From Membranipora membranacea (taxonomy: Eukaryota; Bryozoa; Gymnolaemata; Cheilostomatida; Membraniporidae): a DNA stretch of 64,000 nt. How positions within the stretch are numbered: position 1 is the first letter of the stretch; each line of letters starts with the position of its first letter. Below the pieces are notes generated by a model. The model saw nothing but the letters and a program-made list of their open reading frames with translations. It did not search any database and was not told where the DNA came from. The stretch spans positions 37,634,001 to 37,698,000 of the forward strand of contig OU612065.1 of assembly GCA_914767715.1 (NCBI GenBank). The letters run 5' to 3'. This document shows, piece after piece, positions 1 to 11,529 of the stretch. A program made the translations under genes and the position numbers.

Positions 1-1020
1 TATTTCAGATCCCTCCGCATTCATTAATTTGGATCATATTTCTTTTTTTTACTTCTTGTTTTCTCATTTTTTGAATTCCTTACAAATACGAAGGCTTTGT
101 TTATTAGAACAATTAGACTACTCGCAATATTTATAGAACGCCAAAAGCACGTACGAACAGATTTCTTGATAGTTTTCAACCTTTTAGTATTCGTGTATTA
201 CATAACTGAATGTTCCTATATTTTTGAATTCACAGAGAGCGCTTTAATTGTGCTCTGTCCTTGACATTATTACCGAAATAAGCTCATTCATTCATTTATC
301 AAACATAAAAATGGGTTTTTCAGATTAAAAATATATTGATAGTAACTTCGATGAAAAACTCAAAAAATTTGTTTATGTGATTAAGTGTTTCATCAAATCG
401 ACCTCAAATAAAGTCTGCAATATCCATTTCAACTTCTCTACCATGCAGTCACAGTCACAGTCATAATTGTGGTACAGAATGAAATTTCAACATACTATGT
501 TACTACTGCTTTTTCACAATTTAAGATGATTGAACCTAATAGTGACATTCAATACTTATTATAACTAACCAAATGCATGAGCAACGGAAGAAGAAAGCCA
601 AAATAAGCTGATATTCAGAGTACAAATCTGAGGCGGTATCTTCATCCAGAGTTAAGGTGCAAAATAAGAACTTTGAGTACTTTGACAAATGTTTCTTGTA
701 CAGTTTGTCATGCTGATTGCTAATTGCTGACTTATAATTGTAAAAAATGCTGCCTGCAAGAGTGAAAGAGATAAAGGAACTGATCTGATTGTTACAAAAC
801 ATCAAACATTTGAAAGAGCATGTCATGATAAGTGGATCAACAAGTTTTCATTGGTCTGCTATCATAAAGAGAGATGCGGCCAAAAAAGGTTGCAGCACCG
901 CCTGTATATAACCATCATTCAAGCGAAAACTAATTTTCTAATCCTGCTTGGCGTTTCGAAAACTGGCTCGGAAATTATCAGATCTATATGAACATCTAGG
1001 CTGCAGCAAAATTTAAAATT
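1..1020. other. Unique AT-rich DNA, no gene seen
   Basis: No reading frame with plausible splice sites, signal peptide or known motif was found on either strand. A short (CAGTCA)n run lies at about 446-463. Reading frames of 60-100 codons here have no compositional sign of coding. Confidence 0.5.
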
Positions 1021-1200
1021 GATTTTGCTTTAGTTATGGTTATAATATAACCAGTTGATATAATACAATGCAGTTGTATTATATACAGATTGTATTATTT
1101 TGTTATTATTAATCTATAATTGTATTATGATATACAGGACTGTATAATATACAGTTGTATTATTGTACAGATATAACACAATAATAATATAATACAGTTG
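1021..1200. repeat. Degenerate AT-rich minisatellite
   Basis: Imperfect reiterations of a motif like ATAATACAGTTGTATTAT, many of them self-complementary, fill this stretch. Copies are too diverged to give an exact period. No coding content. Confidence 0.55.
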
Positions 1201-1236
1201 ATATAAGTGGGTATTCCACATCAGTTTTTCACGAAT

Positions 1237-1310
1237 TGCGCACCATCGAATGCCCAAAAACACCTTAAAAAGCCCCTCAAATTGGCTGTTTTTGGCACTG
1301 TGTGGTGCGA
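1237..1310. repeat. Short inverted repeat, MITE-like
   Basis: Arms at 1237-1261 and 1287-1310 are imperfect reverse complements starting CGCACCA and ending in a CCAAAAAC block. The interior (AATGCCcAAAAACACCT...TGGCTG) resembles the interior of the inverted repeat at 20736-20852, so the two may belong to one small family. No clear target-site duplication was seen. Confidence 0.4.
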
Positions 1311-1909
1311 GCTCAGAGAAATCTGCTACAAAATGCCAAATTCCGTTGGTATTTCCTGTTAGTACTATGTAGCGGCTTCGTATTTGATAACTTTCAAAAA
1401 AAAAAAGATTTCTGGCCTAAGTAATGGCAGCATGTCTGGCGATATGGAAAAATGATGCAAAATATATCTACCTTAGATGCTCTGTGATTATCTTGATTAA
1501 TTTTTTATACTGCTGAAAATTGGGATGTGTGTCATTTGAATACCACTTACTCAATCTATCTCAAATCGCTCACACACATTAATATGTGACGTAAAAAAGC
1601 CACTATGGGCTCAAAATATATTATTTGCAACCAAAAACTACATGCACAATGTAAATGCATAATATCTCTAAGAATAATTATGACTTGTTTTGAAATTTCT
1701 AGCAATCAAAATATTAGATCAGCCATCCACTTTGCTAAAAACAGCCTAATTGGCCTCATTTCCTTGATAAAATGACGTAACGTCATCCAGTACAATTTTT
1801 ATGAGCTCTTAGCGATCAGTAGCTTGGCAGCTTTCCAAAGAGTGGAGAAAAATATAATATCTGTCCAAAGAAGAGTAAATAGCCGTCCAGAGGAAAATAA
1901 TACATCCAT
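1311..1909. other. No gene seen
   Basis: AT-rich intergenic sequence. Nothing on either strand shows splice-site pairs, motifs or obvious repeats apart from scattered homopolymers. Confidence 0.45.
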
Positions 1910-2022
1910 TTGGAGAATCGGAGTGAAATATTATATCCCCTCGGAGAATCAGAGTGAAATATTATATCCCTTCGGAGAATCGGAGTGAAATATTATATCC
2001 ATTCGGAGAATCGGAGTAAAAT
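1910..2022. repeat. 31-bp tandem repeat, about 3.6 units
   Basis: Three full units (1910-1940, 1941-1971, 1972-2002) and a partial fourth are near identical. Each starts TCGGAGAATC (TTGGAGAATC in the first) followed by GAGTGAAATATTATATCC. A more decayed run of similar sequence (AGAGGAAAATAATACATCCA) precedes it. Confidence 0.85.
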
Positions 2023-2380
2023 AAAATAATCTGTTCTGCATAGAATAAAATATCTGTAGGCTGCAGGTTTGTTTGAGATGCGCTTCTTCACTGCTGGAAA
2101 ACAAGCTTGGAAATGATTAGGCTATGACTGTCTCCACCTGTGGGCTCTATCTGATAATTTCATCCCTGCCAGTCTTTGTTCCCTTTTGTCAATTATTTGG
2201 TACTCAAATGTGCACTGAAATTAATCTTTTGTTTGTGGGGATTACAACTTTCACACTTATGTGATTAAGAAATTTCAGAAATATCTCACATATGTGCTGC
2301 TATTTTAAGACCTGTCTCCATTGTATGTTGCTGGGATGTTTAATCCTTAGACTTGTTTACTCACCATAATTAGAAATTAT

Positions 2381-2448
2381 GGGACCTCAAAAGTCATTTG
2401 GAACATTGGATCTACAAAATAATGTTCCAAATGACTCTTTTAGGTCCC
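2381..2448. repeat. Long near-perfect hairpin
   Basis: The left arm 2381-2405 (starts GGGACCTCAAAAG) pairs with the right arm 2423-2448 (ends TTTTAGGTCCC) with one bulge, around a 17-base loop. It could be a MITE remnant or, if transcribed, a miRNA-like precursor; nothing else supports the latter. Confidence 0.7.
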
Positions 2449-2929
2449 ATATGACATGTGTGATGACCATTTGGAACCTTTTTGTCATTTGGAACGTTAA
2501 CTTGGAACCTTTTGGATAACAGTGAATTCCATGTGAGAAACGCGCTGGGATCTTTTTTTTTCAATTTCATGATCGGCTGACCGTATTTTGCAATGTCTTT
2601 TGTCTAATGTATTTTCTTATTCTTTTTGGAAAATCAATGCGGCAATATAATGTTACATTTCATACTTCATAGTCAGATTACATAGTATCCTATCTTTGTT
2701 TATCTGCTTGCATAAATTATATTCTAACATGAGTAGTTTACTCTGATTTTGTTTGTATTTCCCACTCTGTTTACACCTAATCAATCGTTGCTGCTTGTTC
2801 TAGGTAAATCGATCAATAATAGGTGGGAGTGACTATGGTGCGGTTTATCAGCATAAATGAGTTAAGATAGTGTTTAGTGTGATAACTTTATGTGATTATG
2901 ATAAAAAGAAGTGACAACTATTATTCGAA
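2449..2929. other. 3' flank of copy A1, shared with other family-A modules
   Basis: About 2630-2880 matches, in inverted orientation, the 3' flanks of the pseudogene at 21.3-21.6 kb and of copy A3 at 41.74-41.97 kb. For example, the block with AATAGGTGGGAGTG has its reverse complement in both. It is therefore part of the duplicated gene module. No separate gene is visible. Confidence 0.6.
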
Positions 2930-2935
2930 ATCCAT

Positions 2936-2941
2936 TTTATT
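2936..2941 (-). terminator. Poly(A) signal of copy A1
   Basis: AATAAA on the minus strand, about 80 bases after the stop codon of the 3023-3274 gene, in the correct orientation. Confidence 0.7.
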
Positions 2942-3022
2942 TTTTCAGATTCTGTGGAAAAACAATGGCGAGTACAATGTAAACTTATAGTAATCACACT
3001 TTCAGTTATGATCAGGTTATTC

Positions 3023-3274
3023 TTATTTAGACCAGCTATAGCTATAACCTTTGCTTCCACCTGAGTTGTTGTTTCCGTTGCCATTTCCGTTGGTACCACC
3101 TCCTGAGTTACTATTTCCGTTGCCATTACCATTTTCTCCTCCGTCTGAGTTTCCGTTACCGTTTCCATTTCCATTAGTACCGCTACTAGAACCACTTCTG
3201 CTTCCGCCTTTGCCTCCGCACTGTGCAAAAGCCACAGCGACAACCAGCAATACGAGTACTCTTAATGCAAGCAT
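3023..3274 (-). CDS. Family A secreted Asn-Gly repeat protein, copy A1
   Basis: Intact 83-residue ORF. Residues 1-17 form a hydrophobic signal peptide (MLALRVLVLLVVAVAFA) followed by Gln-Cys, so the mature protein probably starts at Gln18 with the only cysteine next. Residues 34-75 are three tandem 14-residue repeats of the form N-G-N-G-N-G-N-x-N-S-x-G-G-x. The tail is GYSYSWSK. The start is fixed by an upstream splice acceptor: 19 bases of 5' UTR (3275-3293), an intron 3294-3473 with GTAAGG donor, then a non-coding exon 1 ending at 3474. The TATA region is degenerate compared with copies A3-A5. No named family recognised; the role as a secreted structural or mucous/adhesive peptide is inferred from composition only. 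Confidence 0.85.
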   Translation of the reverse strand: MLALRVLVLLVVAVAFAQCGGKGGSRSGSSSGTNGNGNGNGNSDGGENGNGNGNSNSGGGTNGNGNGNNNSGGSKGYSYSWSK

Positions 3275-3473
3275 GGTAACGGAAGGTTATATTCTAAAAT
3301 AAAGATAATTGAAACATGAGGGGAGGTAAAATTTGACATATCACTGTGCTGGCTGTTTATGATTTCTTCTAAAACATGTGAAAGGAAACTGAAACTGTCA
3401 ATATGCTAGCTGTCTATGATCACTTCTTAAACATAAGTAAGTTAAATGAAATTATAGAGAAATGTTGCCTTAC

Positions 3474-3579
3474 CTTAGTAGATATCACTCCAGGGTAATA
3501 AGGTAACTGGTTCGGAATTGCCCTCTCACGTTCAAACCTTCAAAAATGAAGAGTTGCCCTCTCTCTTCGAATTTTCATA
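3474..3579 (-). promoter_or_regulatory. Diverged promoter and exon 1 of copy A1
   Basis: The exon end and donor (CTAAG|GTAAGG) match the other family-A genes. Upstream, the canonical CCTATAAAA block is represented by CCTATGAAAA (TATGAAAA at 3572-3579), and the spacing to the donor is about 30 bases longer because of a local duplication of a TTGCCCTCTC motif (about 3519 and 3554). Transcription may be weakened or start elsewhere. Confidence 0.5.
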
Positions 3580-3903
3580 GGCTTTGATATGATTGGCCCA
3601 TTACATCTTACTTTTTTCTTATTGGCCTGTTCAATAACTTCATACTGATTACAATATCTGTGTTGGGGAACACTGAGTTAGTTATCGATATTGCTAGTAG
3701 TCAACTTTCTGAACAGTATTCAGACTCAGTGGCACCAATCAGTTACTTCACAGACACATAAGACCACAACGAAGAGATGATGAGCCAACTCAGCTTCACA
3801 AGAAGAAGAACAGTGAAATTAGAACAGCTGTGAATGGACTTGATTGAATCAATTTGTTGTAGCTCTCAGGTAAATAAATGTTATTTAGTATTTATTTGGT
3901 ACA

Positions 3904-4014
3904 CTACTATTCTACTACTCAGTTGTGAGTGAAAAATGAGTAGACTAACTAAATAGTCTAGCTAGTAACTGTGAGTTACTATCACTACTAGTAGCTTTCT
4001 GTAGTTTGCCAATG
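3904..4014. repeat. Dispersed repeat, copy 1
   Basis: Matches 7108-7208 in the same orientation, beginning with a CTACTACTCAGT block and continuing through AATGAGTAGACTAACTAA to GTAGTTTGCCAAT. The second copy is extended into a long hairpin at its left end. Confidence 0.7.
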
Positions 4015-5200
4015 GTACCAGTCCAATGTACATGTGCAGTGTAATATCAAGCAAGGAGAAGGACTCCTAAGAGTTGTAAGAGGGGGGGGGGAAGGCTCAT
4101 ACAAGTCCAAGGAGTTTACTCCTTACTCCTCGCTTTGTTGTTTGTTGGTGGTGGCATGTTTAGGTGGGCAACTCTCGTGCAACTAATTGTCTAGAAATGT
4201 TATTGCTAATCTACTATGGCTACATGTAGGCCAACATACTTTACATTGTAAGGAAATGCCCCCTCTCTTTACTGCAACTACAGCCTATGTAGGCTGGGTC
4301 TTGTATTTGTATAAGGTGTGTGCATAGGCTTTGCCTCGGCGCAACTGACGGATCATTATTGCTTTATGTCAACCATTCCCAACTGTCTGAGACTGGTGGG
4401 GTCACCCTTAAACACAAACAGCAAAACTATATACATATTAGTATACACTTTATTTACTGATCAAGCATGCGCATATAAGACCAAGTGGTACATCATCATC
4501 TAGCTTAGTAGGCGAGACCTGCTTTTAGCTTCGTTCGAGAATTGGCCACTAATCAATTGAACTATGCTCACTCTTGTGTGAACTATTTGCGAACAAATTT
4601 ATCTAAGGAGCGAGGATATTGAGCATTCAAGTTGTAATGATCTTTTGGTTTACAAAGCACAGCACATGCTAATTGAAATATTCCCTGGTCTATAATGTAA
4701 TAAAGAATCTACCAACCCCGATCACCAGAGGAAGGAAACCAGTGCAGACCTTGCCTTTTGCCAATGGTATTGAATTCAAATGATTTGTTGGCTGTACAGA
4801 GTCTTAACTGCGTCACAGTGGTCATTTCATTATAATAAGCAGTGATCGGGGAGGGGGGCGGATTGCATATAATATTACATGGGTGGGCTCTTTGAGTTGC
4901 AAGCATGTACTTCGCCTTAATTCAGGGTCAACCACTGACAACCATTGGTTATAGTGGTCTGTAGTTGGAGGGTAGAGAAATTGGTTACTGAGAGAAACTA
5001 GACCATTGCCAGCTTGCACACAATTGCAAAAGTTTCCCAAATGTAAATCTTCATCAATAGAACGGTGTATTCAAGTGTTGTAGAGGTACTAGCTCTCTAG
5101 AGTATAACGCTGGTTTCATTATTCGTCTTGTTAATTTGGGAAAACAGTAGATAGGCCTAGATACAAGAAAAGACTCCTTTTGATTGCAGATTTTTTTGTA
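4015..5200. other. No gene seen
   Basis: Unique sequence with a 10-base G run near 4082. Frames of 60-70 codons at 4318-4503, 4709-4906 and 4822-5040 show no signal peptide, domain or splice support. Confidence 0.45.
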
Positions 5201-5206
5201 TTTTAG

Positions 5207-6237
5207 TCTACATTGGAAAGCAACACAGACCGCAGAATAGTACTGAGAACAGTACAATGAAGAAGAGAGTGTTTGGGTGGTTTATAGCAGATGTGATACA
5301 ACTCGTAGTATCAATAGTCGTTCAGCTTACTCAATTCAAACAGGTAAGCAGACAATCAAATTTTCAATTTCGGTTGTAAAATTTGATTAAATTGCAGCAG
5401 GGAACTGACCCAGAAAGGCTTGAGATGGCTGGGGTTATAAGCATCGATATCTCCACTGTTACACTTGCATCGAGCATCGTTAGTAATATAATGATATAAA
5501 TGTCAGGTGATATGTGTAGGCTAACTGATGATAATTGCGTCGGTGTAATCGTTGAAGTATCATGGCATAAATTTGGTAAAACTGCTTGAACACTGGTAGG
5601 CCTCAGCAAGAATTTTTCATTGAAGCCCGCCAGTTAGTGTAATTAGGAGTTCAGTGACTATCGGAGTTGTGCTCTTTTTTCATGGAGGGAACAACTCATT
5701 CCATCTCGCAACATCAAGTCACCTCTTCCCTATATTCCACCCTCCTTGCCACAGCTCATTATCTTGAATGATCATTTTAGTTACAAATTTGTTGGCGTTA
5801 TGTGCTGATCAAACCTATAGATCGAGTGTTTCCATTCCAAGACACCAGATATAAAACTTCACCAACTTCTTCACAAACGGCTGGCAAATCTGTTTCCATC
5901 ATAGGGATTGTAGATTTAACCAGGTCTTTAAGTGTTGTGTTATTTGTAATTTGGCAACATGCTAGAATCAGGCTCTCAATGCAGAGAAAATTGAAGGGTC
6001 CAGGGATGAACCTTGTCGCAGCAAAGCCTTGTTATAAGACTGCAAATAATTTGAATGCAAATAATGTACTTAGGACATTGGAATGTATTATATTCATACT
6101 TTATCACATCATCAACTAAATATTTGTTGCAGAGAATACAGGAGAAAGACTGATTCAGTATGGCATGATAATGGCAGAGTTACGCATCAGAACCTTTGGT
6201 GGTTTGAATTCTGTCCTGAGAAATCTTGATGTACCGA
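5207..6237 (+). CDS. Possible three-exon part of an unidentified membrane-protein gene
   Basis: Three segments splice in a consistent frame. Exon a is 5207-5343, after a pyrimidine-rich acceptor and before GTAAGC, with an ATG at 5257. Exon b is 5401-5482, acceptor GCAGCAG, donor GTAATA. Exon c is 6133-6237, acceptor TTGTTGCAG, donor GTGAGTG, 105 nt. Phases agree (0 then 1 then 1). Exon a encodes a hydrophobic stretch from FGWFIADVIQ onwards that could be a membrane segment or signal anchor; exon b includes GVISIDISTVTL; exon c starts NTGERLIQYG. The region is unique, unlike the repeats around it. I do not recognise the protein, and the first exon and the 3' end were not found. The first intron would be only 57 nt. 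Splice prediction by eye is fallible. Confidence 0.33.
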
Positions 6238-6401
6238 GTGAGTGTCTGAGTGTCAAATAGTTACATTATTATGATTCATGATGGGTCATGATATACTCTT
6301 CGCTACCCTGACGCAGTGATCATTTGTATTTGATTGTCCAAATCAAGGATACCATCAGTAGCCTAATTGGTAACCATATCTCATACTCATTGAAAGACCC
6401 C

Positions 6402-6502
6402 CCTCCCTCCCTCCCTTCACCTGCTATCTACCTTATCAACCTAATTAGTGGTTAACTAATTAGATTGATAAGGTAGATTGCAGGTGAAGGGAGGGGGGAG
6501 GT
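6402..6502. repeat. Long stem hairpin with C/G-rich base
   Basis: A stem of about 40 bp (left arm to 6449, right arm from 6455) around a five-base loop, with matching CCCTCCC and GGGAGGG bases. Arms share TTCACCTGC...TCTACCTTATCAA with few mismatches. No gene context; probably a recent inverted duplication or foldback element. Confidence 0.75.
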
Positions 6503-7070
6503 TGAATGAAATCTGTCTCTTAAAGTATTGTCAATTGTTCGATTGTGGTTATCATGGGGCATTTAACTTCCCAACATATGTTGGTGTGTGGGTAATTCTA
6601 GGTCACAGGCCCTAAAAAAAATTAAACAGCATAAAACTTGTTTCTAATTTATAGTCAACGTATAGCCTTGGGAGTAAGTATTAGCTAAAGTTTAGTTTAG
6701 CTAGTCTTGAGATGACTTAATGTAAGCTAGGATTAAATTTTGGCTAGTGAAGGTTGAAGTCCATAAAAATAAAAAAAGGGTGGGCGTATGTTTGCTACTC
6801 TTGAAGTTAGCTTTTTCAAGCCTGCGCAAAATGAAGAAAATTTCCTCCTATGAATACTTTACTCCTCTATGGAACTTTTTATGAACATTATATCTGCTTG
6901 ATTTTGATTACTGTACCTTACATTTTAGAACGTACCTGAGGCATTGGATTAGCAGGATGTTGGCATCTATTGACATTTGACTACCGCGTCAAACAACTTG
7001 AAGGCAGTTAGTGTAGGAAGAACAAGTATTCATCAGATAAAGTGGTAAGCTACTCTCACACTACTCTGTA
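6503..7070. other. No gene seen
   Basis: Unique sequence. A splice-acceptor-like CATTTTAG at 6922-6929 could supply a short terminal exon to the possible gene at 5.2-6.2 kb, but it would stop after three codons. Confidence 0.3.
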
Positions 7071-7208
7071 AGTCTACTCTTTTTTCACGACTGAGTAGTA
7101 GAGTAGTACTCTACTACTCAGTCGTGAAGAATGAGTAGACTAACTAAGAAGTCTAGCTAGTAACTGTTAGTTATTATCACTACTAGTAGCCTTCTGTAGT
7201 TTGCCAAT
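7071..7208. repeat. Hairpin joined to dispersed repeat, copy 2
   Basis: Arms 7071-7104 and 7108-7141 are reverse complements with two mismatches around a three-base loop (core TTCACGACTGAGTAGTAGAG). The right arm continues into the repeat also present at 3904-4014. Confidence 0.8.
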
Positions 7209-7388
7209 CAGGGGTGTCTTTCAATTAGAAAGAGCGATACTTTACTAAAGCAAATTATCACTATCGCATCACTCGAAATTATTGCCCACTTGGTCTTTCA
7301 ATTAGACAACATCACTCCCAAATCGCTCGCTCAGAATGTATATAGTTCAATCATTGACTGAACGATTTGAAAGTGAGACCCCTAGCAG
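7209..7388. repeat. Possible MITE with short inverted ends
   Basis: The left end AGGGGTGTCTTTCAA and the reverse complement of the right end AGGGGTCTCACTTTCAAA are similar, 180 bases apart. Interior is non-coding. No target duplication identified. Confidence 0.35.
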
Positions 7389-9970
7389 GTATTGCTCACT
7401 CACCTGGTGAGCGATCAGATTGTGATTTTGGTTTTTAAGTGTTGTGTTATTTGTAATTTGTTAAAATGTTAGAATCCGGCTCCAAATACAATGATCTCAG
7501 TGCCCTAACTTCATATCTAGATCGGGTGAAATAAAGAGGGCTTACACGGTTTTCATCAGTAATAATACATATGGTAAAAAAATCCAAAACTAAGAATTGC
7601 GAAAAAAATTCATCCTCAGCCATTCATATTTCTTGAGCCGACCTCAACTGTTTCAGGGGAAACAAATTTGGTCCATAGTCAATATATTATATAATATGTG
7701 CCGAAATGTGAGTTGCTGGCAGTCAATGTAACATTGTGTATACCCTAAGAGAGTTAAGTATTTGCAGCAGGGAAAATTCACAAATAGCTACATTTAAAGC
7801 AAGCTAACATTTGCTCTCATTTCTTCATATAGACTCCCACCTCCGCTAGAGGAGTAATTTACTGCAAATCATCTTTAGACAACTATCCTGAATATTATGT
7901 AATATCAAGTTTATCGTCCTATTGTATTTAGAGTGATATATTATGAATATCTCAAAAAACTCAATATTCACACCCGTATATATAAATATAATATGTGGTT
8001 TTAGATCAGAAGATGATTTGATGGTATTCAGTAGCTAATAAACCATGGCTTCCCGCCAGAAATTGCCAGAAGATTAAACCGTGAGTTACTTCAATACCAT
8101 TGGACCCCACTTACATGATGGGGCTACTCTAGTGGAGTAATGTTAGTTCAATAGGAAAAGTTTGCATTTCGAGAAAATGGCTTGAAGTAATAAAATTCTG
8201 GCTAGCCAACATTTTCTCGACTCCGTCACTTGACATTAACTTCCAGTGGGTGACCTCACGTTCAAAGTTTTAAGATACTTGGGTTTTAATGAGCTCATTG
8301 GATGGTTGTGACAGGGTTGTCACATCCACATCCAATTCTTGAGAAAGGCACCCTAGTGCCTTTGGAGTTCTCCTCTATTACAAAAACTAAGTGCAGACAA
8401 CCATTGCAGTACTAACAGTCTGCTGAATAACAATAAAAAAAGCATGGCTTTAAATGCTGTTGGCAAATTCCCACATGATTATAATATAAGTTGTATGTCA
8501 ATTAAAATATTTTCACCCCTGCATTTCCGGTTGCTCCAATCCTAGTAAAATCCAAGTAAAACGATGTTGTCTTGTGTTGATGGCTGGAGGGGGAGCAGCT
8601 CCAAATATATGCAAATTAGATTAAAATTTTTCTTGAGGTAGAGAATGTTTTACTTTTTGTCACCATGCTCAGTAAATAACCTAACAAAGAGTCAAGTAGA
8701 TGTCGAGCACATAGTGCTTGCTTTCCAATCTAGTCAATGCAATGTCACAGTGTATGTATGTTATGTCATTATCCCTATCGTTTTATCCAATTTTTCTGCA
8801 TTTGGATTCGCTTCTGGTGTCACCAGTAAAATGGGAGGAACTTGAAATGTAGGCATTTATCACAGAACTTGTAATGGTTCTGGATCAAAGAAAGAAGAAA
8901 TATGTCTTCATCCAACCAACTTAACATTATTGATGGCCAACCGACCAACCAACGCTACTCCATATTGAAAAGTTTCCCCACTCCTGATTGCTAAAATGAA
9001 TTATTCTGAGCCATGATTTTTGCGTCATATTGTGTACTCCGATCTAAACTTTAACAGTGCCTATGTTAGAAGGGAATTAGGGGGGGGGGGGTTATTGTAT
9101 GATACCTGAAGCTTTTGAACAAACCATCGGAGTGAGCATTTGCTAATGTTGTTTCACCTTGGGCCTGACACTGAGCTTATATATGTTATATCTGCTTTCG
9201 CTTTGCATACTTTTGTCTTTTGTGATAGTATGGTACTTTAAAAAGTGCTGTTTTGATGTGGCCGCGTGGGCCTACATACATCTCAATTCGGAGTTTAGTG
9301 GACAGTTATAGCTTCATCATATTCTAAAGACGGCATACAATAGATAGCTGTCAGGAGGTCATTTCTCACAGATATACTCATATATGGTGTCCCAAACTCC
9401 GCACATAATTTTTTTCTACAACAATCTTACCGTTGTTTTGACTTCACATCATGAAATTTCTACATACAAGATTATTTTTTACAGTTTTACTATTTGGAGG
9501 AGTGAACGTAGAATGGGGACAGTGACTCAGAAGATATACGACAGAGCATCATACTCAGCAGATTTCTCACACCTTGTCACCCACCACCAAAAACTCCAGC
9601 TTCAAAGAAGCACACTCTGCTGATGCTCTCTTTGTTACGCTTGGAACTGAAGTTGTGAAGACACCAGGGACAAAACCCCCCCCCACCCAAGGTTTGTATG
9701 GGCTTGAATGATCACCAATGCTTATCTATCAATATTTTGGGAGTCACCAGCAAAATTATTATGTCAAACAATGTAATCCTCTGATTCATGATTGTTGCTA
9801 CATCACTTAGGCGCGCATTATATATAGTTTTTTTTGGTGATGGGTTGCGGTAAATATCGAATATATCAAATTGAGGATACTTTAGCCAGCGACACGTTGA
9901 CACCCTCCCCTAATTTAGCCACAATCGCTCTAAGAGTATGACACGGTGATTGATATACATTTTTCTTCTT
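7389..9970. other. No gene seen
   Basis: About 55 bases at 7430-7490 repeat 5920-5985 in the same orientation (TTAAGTGTTGTGTTATTTGT). A 10-base G run lies near 9080 and a C run near 9677. Short frames at 8645-8845, 9384-9623 and 9712-9903 lack any coding support. Confidence 0.45.
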
Positions 9971-9975
9971 TTCAG

Positions 9976-10131
9976 ACTATAATTGAGACTCATGGTGGTA
10001 TAGAGCGGACACCAGTCATGACACATCAAATATGCACCATAAGCACCTCCTCCGATAGTGAGCTGTCACAAAAGTCACACTCTTATATCTGCGCAGCACT
10101 ATGTTGTCACTGCACACTGTTGAATCGATAG
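9976..10131 (+). CDS. Possible terminal exon, unidentified
   Basis: A strong acceptor (pyrimidine tract then TTCAG at 9971-9975) is followed by a phase-0 frame of 51 codons ending in TAG, starting TIIETHGGIERTP and ending in a Cys-rich segment. It may belong to a gene whose other exons lie upstream. No homology recognised, and a chance frame is quite possible. Confidence 0.2.
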   Translation, partial: TIIETHGGIERTPVMTHQICTISTSSDSELSQKSHSYICAALCCHCTLLNR

Positions 10132-11525
10132 ATCAAAAAGTAGTGCCACATAAACTTTCCCCATATGATAATTGATAGGGATGGGCACATGCTCTCATTT
10201 TATCAAAGTTTCAAGATGTTCAGTGTTCACATTTGTATTGATATATCAATTGACTTTAGGGCATTTCTTGCGCCTACTGGTATTTTATTATCCGGTTGAC
10301 AATCGCAGGAGGCCTTCTAGGGTTGTTGATTGTGAATGCCAATGTTTTGTGGGTTAACATATGCAAGAATAACATCTAAACTTTTTAGTATTTTCTACTG
10401 ATTCAATTTTTCTTTTGGACAGTTTATTGTTCTCACCTCGTCGATTATTCATAATTTTTCTTTCCAATGCTTTGCATCCTATTCAGGTATCAGTGAACTT
10501 TAGTTCAATGCAGGTATTCCTTATGTGGATTAACATGTATATCAGTCATATTTAAGAGTACAATGAGTACGACTTGTTTTTTAAAATAAACAGCTTTCAA
10601 TTCATTTCCAAAACATGATCAAAAGGTTCATCACTCGACAAATAGGCTGAGCACTAGGTTCATGTTGATGCACTGATCTTACATCTTGTCATATATCATT
10701 AGATGATACATTTGGTTGTCACTGAACTGTGTGGGTGAGTTCGGTTGAGGTTGGTGAGAGGGTCGGTCTACCTCTGTATGTCCGAAACAAGAAGTGTCAT
10801 TTGTATAGCGCACACATACATATTGAGGTTTGATCACAGCAATGAACTCCCTCTTCATTGATCACAGAATGGTTTCTCAGGCATTGTGTTTAGCAATGGC
10901 AGGCAAATTTACAAGTAGGTTTATCCCTGTGTTAAGCTTCTTATGGCTCATAGAGGGTTGCAGTTAGGTGGGAATGGGTGCTGCTAGTACACATTTTTTG
11001 GTTAGTGAGGTCCAAGACTACTATCCTGGTTAGTAGTTAGTACAAGGCAGTTTAATAATTTTTAGAAATTAGTACAAAGCAGCTTACCAATTGATAGAGG
11101 ATTATAGTACGATGGCACTGCTTGCATGAACTTTGCTAATATTGAACCCTCCTTGCTATAATCATCACCATGGTAGTATCATTGCTCGTAAAGAGTTAGT
11201 TATTTTTTTATTTCTCATCTAAACAAAATTCCCTGTCCAGTGGTACAAATTATGACTCTGTAAGACCGGTGTGAGAGTATGTGTTCAGATATATACAAAA
11301 TAAGTCTAGTTGTACAGTTTTTTGTGTGTTTCAATACCTCATCAATCATTTCTGTTATTGCTGGGTGGTTAAAAGTTATATAAATAGATCAGGAATCTTG
11401 TTTAGAAGAAGTTTATTTAAACTTTCCTTCTACACCCTCTAGATTTTAAGATATATCAATTTTTACAACCCCTTATCATTTTTAGGAATTTCAACAAGAA
11501 TAGCTAACCAGAGGGATTATATAGA
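10132..11525. other. No gene seen
   Basis: Unique AT-rich sequence, no motifs or repeats recognised on either strand. Confidence 0.45.
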
Positions 11526-11529
11526 TGAC

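Noticed and set aside
1910-2022. CRISPR-like array from the 31-bp repeats
   Set aside because: Repeats are contiguous with no unique spacers, and the sequence is clearly animal; it is a minisatellite.
2896-3302. Conserved overlapping frames on both strands of every family-A gene (Pro/Leu-rich antisense protein and Met/Glu/Thr-rich shifted-frame protein)
   Set aside because: The hexamer-like GGnAAy composition leaves several frames open at once. Their conservation follows from the near identity of the main CDS, and they lack their own splice or promoter context.
4081-4092. G runs at 4082, 9080 and 60366 and a C run at 9677 as regulatory G-quadruplex sites
   Set aside because: Single homopolymers without flanking G tracts or promoter context; they are also prone to sequencing error.
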